In this document: positions 60,206 to 64,000 of the stretch, one piece after another | Numbering within the stretch: position 1 is the stretch's first letter | Layout: each line of letters starts with the position of its first letter | Notes under the pieces: generated by a model | Told to the model about the DNA's origin: nothing | What the model saw: the letters and a program-made list of their open reading frames with translations, nothing else | Databases searched by the model: none | Program-made: the position numbers and the translations under genes | Assembly (NCBI RefSeq): GCF_042680565.1 | Contig: NZ_JBHUEJ010000019.1 | Span: 310,001 to 374,000, forward strand | Direction of reading: 5' to 3' | Length of the DNA stretch: 64,000 nt | DNA from: Ottowia flava | GTDB lineage: Bacteria; Pseudomonadota; Gammaproteobacteria; Burkholderiales; Burkholderiaceae_C

Positions 60206-60232
60206 AACAGCTTCTGAATGGATAGCAAAGCA
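60195..60232 (+). repeat. Repeat copy at the edge of the glnS fragment
   Basis: GCGAACAGCT, nine bases, ATAGC at 60205-60228. Intact glnS has a repeat-like copy at the corresponding position (61421-61470). Confidence 0.55.
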
Positions 60233-60286
60233 CCGCTGCAATGCAGATTGGACTTGCCGGTGGGCGTCATGCGCGCCTGCATGGCG

Positions 60287-60484
60287 CTACGCTGCCGCCG
60301 ACTTGGACGGCTTGCCGCCCGCCGCTTTCTTGGCTTGCGCCGCAGGCGTGCCCGGCACGGTCTTGCCAAACGCCTGGGCCAGGCGATGCGCACGCTCGGC
60401 CGATTTGCGCAGGGCGGCGTTCAGCTGGCGCGCGGGCAGGATCAGGACTTGGGACTGTTCGCGGCGGATAGAAACTTTTGCCAT
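60287..60484 (-). CDS. Small protein next to a zeta-toxin-like gene
   Basis: A 65-residue basic protein: MAKVSIRREQSQVLILPARQ, then helical LNAALRKSAERAHRLAQAFG and an Ala/Lys-rich tail. It overlaps the 3' end of the zeta-like gene by 43 bases, which suggests a two-gene module. It could be an antitoxin or partner; antitoxins of zeta kinases usually precede the toxin and are longer, so this is a guess. No known domain is visible. Confidence 0.6.
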   Translation of the reverse strand: MAKVSIRREQSQVLILPARQLNAALRKSAERAHRLAQAFGKTVPGTPAAQAKKAAGGKPSKSAAA

Positions 60485-61070
60485 GGCTTCTCTTGTAACA
60501 CGTTCGTTGCGTTGTCGGCGGATTCGGCGATCAGTTGGGCGTGGTCGCCGCTGGAGTTGTCGAAGACGGCCCATTCGTCGGCCAAAGGGGCGTACAGCTG
60601 AACAAAGTTGGCGCGGCTGCGTGCGAAGCGGCGTTTGACGACGTCGGGCGGCACATCGTGGCCGCCCAGGCTGACGCGCAGTTTGACGCGGCGCACGGCC
60701 AAGGCGGCGCTGTCCAGGGTGAAGTAATAGATGGCGACGCGGTAGCCGCTGGTTTTCAACGCTGCCAGAAACGGCGCGAAGCTGCGGCTGGACAGGGTGG
60801 ATTCAAACGCGAAGTCTTGCCGGGCGGCGGCCAAGTCACGCAGGCGGTGCAGCATGATGCGGCCGGCGGCGATGGCCACCGCGTCGGTCTGGGTGCCGCT
60901 CAGGCCGCGGGCGATGTAGTCGGCGTTGACGAAGGTGGGGATGCCCAGGGCGTCGAGGATGGCGTCGGCGTGGGTGGATTTGCCGGCGCCGTTGGGGCCG
61001 GCAAAGACGACGACGCGCGGGGCGCGGGCGCCGGTAGCGGCGCGGGCCGGCGCCTTCTTGGGTTGGCCCT

Positions 61071-61083
<13 letters not shown>
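60442..61083 (-). CDS. Zeta-toxin-like P-loop kinase
   Basis: A 213-residue protein with Walker A FAGPNGAGKSTHADAI (about residues 28-43), NADYIARGLSG, FESTLSSRSF and VRRVKLRVSLGGHDVPPDVVKRR, the pattern of the zeta-toxin/AAA_33 family. The plasmid zeta toxins phosphorylate UDP-N-acetylglucosamine; chromosomal relatives often have unknown targets. The GTG start at 61083 lies inside glnS, overlapping its last 13 bases. Downstream it overlaps a small gene. The pair is bracketed by intact glnS and a glnS fragment. Confidence 0.82.
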
Positions 61084-62948
<1,865 letters not shown>

Positions 62949-63220
62949 GCGGGAATTCTAGGCGGCGCCAGCCCAGGCATGGCGGGCAGGGGCGTTGCGC
63001 CGGCCCGGCGATGCGCGGGCGCCCGGATGTGGCGTCGGCGCGACCGTGAACTGTGCCCGCTCTATGGCGCTAAGTGCTTGATTTACAAGATTTTAGTTAC
63101 GCTTGGATACGTACTTCACCGAAGGGATGTGGTCGTTTGGGGTGTGCCGACCGTTTAATCGGTGTCGAGGACGTGCGGCCCACCAAGGTCGCAAGCGCCT
63201 GGCTTTATCAGGAGAATGCA

Positions 63221-63583
63221 ATGATTTCTGTGAAACGCATGGTGGCCGGCGGTTTGATCGCCGCAGCAGGCTTGCTGGGCGCCGCCGGCATAGCGCAGGC
63301 CCGCGACGTGTATTGGAACGTGGGCGTTGGCGGCCCCGGCATTTCGGTCGGCGTGGGCAACGCGCCGGTCTATGTGGCCCCACAGCCGGTGTACGTACCA
63401 CAGCCGGTGTACGTCGCCCCGCGCCCGGTGTACTACGGCCCGCCGCCAGTCTATTACGGCCCGCCGCGCGGCTACTATCGCCCGGCGCCGGTGTACTACG
63501 GCCCGCCCGGTTACTACCGCGGTGGGCGTGGGCACCACCATGGCCGCGGTCATGGCCACCGCCACCACGGCGGCTGGCGTTAA
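63221..63583 (+). CDS. Secreted YY/P-rich protein
   Basis: A 120-residue exported protein. The signal peptide ends near residue 28 (GIAQA). The mature part has repeated PVYV and PVYYGPP units (residues 49-100) and a His/Gly-rich tail (GRGHHHGRGHGHRHHGG). Such tracts are common in short surface or periplasmic proteins of Burkholderiales and may bind metals through the histidines. AGGAG lies about ten bases before ATG 63221. The function is unknown. Confidence 0.8.
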   Translation: MISVKRMVAGGLIAAAGLLGAAGIAQARDVYWNVGVGGPGISVGVGNAPVYVAPQPVYVPQPVYVAPRPVYYGPPPVYYGPPRGYYRPAPVYYGPPGYYRGGRGHHHGRGHGHRHHGGWR

Positions 63584-63594
63584 CCCGCTGAGGG

Positions 63595-63749
63595 TTGTGG
63601 CCGATCTGTAGTAAGGTCTTCCCCGTGGCTGCATCGGCAACACGCAGATTCGGCCCGGTTTCTTCCCGCTGGTAAGGGGCCCGAAGTGCCGTGACGCCAG
63701 CAACTCCAAGGTGACCACCCTTCTAGCCCGCCCGCCTAGGCGGGCTTTT
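63595..63749 (+). ncRNA. Possible structured RNA or 3' UTR ending in a terminator
   Basis: GGCCGATCTG (63599-63608) and CAGATTCGGCC (63645-63655) form a stem around a 36-base loop, followed by more GC-rich sequence and a terminator at 63726. No reading frame is credible. It starts 12 bases after the preceding stop, so it may be part of that mRNA. I cannot place it in a known RNA family. Confidence 0.35.
63726..63749 (+). terminator. Rho-independent terminator
   Basis: GCCCGCC and GGCGGGC pair around CGCCTA, then TTTTC. Confidence 0.85.
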
Positions 63750-63825
63750 CTTTGGCCCGCCGGCGCCTGACGCCGGTGCGAGGGCCGGGCGCGGCGACGC
63801 TGTGCTGAGGAAAGAGGCGCCCATT

Positions 63826-63872
63826 TGCTAGGTTTTGAGTAGCTGCCTGCGCAGGTGACTGTAGATCGGCGT
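63826..63872 (-). repeat. Dispersed hairpin repeat, copy 19
   Basis: Reverse orientation: TGCTAG, nine bases, AGCTGCCTGCGCAGGTGACT. The order and spacing match the other copies. Confidence 0.82.
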
Positions 63873-63977
63873 GCCCCAATGGCTTGAAAATGAAAAAACC
63901 TGCCAGGGCGGCTGAAGGTGGACTTGCTTGGCGCGTGATGGGTGCCGTGGCGGCCTGATGCGGCTGGTGTTGGCGGC

Positions 63978-64000
63978 TTTTTTACTCCAGTTTTGATAGC
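63978..64000 (-). repeat. Probable partial repeat at window edge
   Basis: CCAGTTTTGATAGC resembles the left end of reverse-oriented copies such as that at 11080. It is cut by the window. Confidence 0.35.

Larger units (their letters stand above)
59687..60286. other. Region with decayed glnS fragment
   Basis: No intact gene exists in these 600 bases. 59842-60205 is a glnS fragment and 60195-60232 a repeat copy, each listed separately. Confidence 0.6.
63750..64000. other. Intergenic end of the window
   Basis: No gene is seen. Contains repeat copy 19 and the start of another at the window edge. Confidence 0.4.

Overview
The window is G+C-rich (about two thirds by eye) chromosomal DNA of a betaproteobacterium, most likely a member of the Comamonadaceae (Burkholderiales). 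The evidence is gene content and order: an ECF sigma/DUF3619/DUF3106/RDD block beside ilvB-ilvH-ilvC-pssA-leuA, a phaC-phaA-phaB polyester operon, Bpt/Aat transferases, IPTL-CTERM-like surface proteins and a Bug-type binding protein. I cannot fix the genus from sequence alone. No rRNA, tRNA, CRISPR array, transposase or integrase was seen.

Layout. 1-3.6 kb: end of a PP2C phosphatase, rph, rdgB, hemW, csbD. 3.6-7 kb (minus): a probable six-gene operon (ECF sigma factor, DUF3619, DUF3106, RDD, dgkA, LOG) closed by a perfect-stem terminator. 7-15.6 kb (plus): branched-chain amino acid genes ilvB, ilvH, ilvC, then pssA, then two tandem 2-isopropylmalate synthases of different subfamilies, the first preceded by a leader peptide and terminator that look like a leucine attenuator. 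15.6-20 kb: a D,D-peptidase, then a minus-strand operon Nudix-aat-bpt-iclR. 20-27.4 kb: marR, an OmpA lipoprotein, maiA, pgeF, and phaC-phaA-cupin-phaB. 27.5-31.1 kb (minus): an alkylation-response cluster of two operons (ada, a 2OG-oxygenase-like gene and a small Ada-type zinc protein; then a 2OG oxygenase and ogt), both preceded by the same 13-bp box. 31-42.8 kb: dusA, a pair of related small hypotheticals, EamA and LysE exporters, glsA, a HELGH protein, pdxY, SMUG1-type glycosylase and several unknowns. 43-45 kb: an AT-richer insert with a DUF4209/HEPN-like gene. 45-57.7 kb: a fused osmoprotectant transporter, an Mrr-like membrane nuclease, a chorismatase, a GIY-YIG-like protein, two sorting-signal surface proteins, an enolase-superfamily enzyme with a Bug protein. 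57.9-63.6 kb: a DUF262-HNH nuclease, a decayed glnS fragment, a zeta-toxin-like gene with a small partner, intact glnS and a YY/P-rich secreted protein.

Three themes stand out. First, a short hairpin repeat of fixed architecture (CTGCGCGGSCAGCT, nine bases, ATAGC) occurs about twenty times, mostly between genes but also inside or at the ends of rph, hemW, pgeF and glnS. Second, the alkylation-response cluster shows a shared operator with identical 30-bp spacing to a -10-like hexamer, while several proteins have lost textbook residues (three zinc cysteines in Ada, the first iron histidine in one oxygenase) and ogt is frameshifted. Third, the DUF262-HNH gene, the zeta-like gene pair and a diverged duplicate of the glnS 3' end, itself ending in a repeat copy, form a small genomic island beside glnS.
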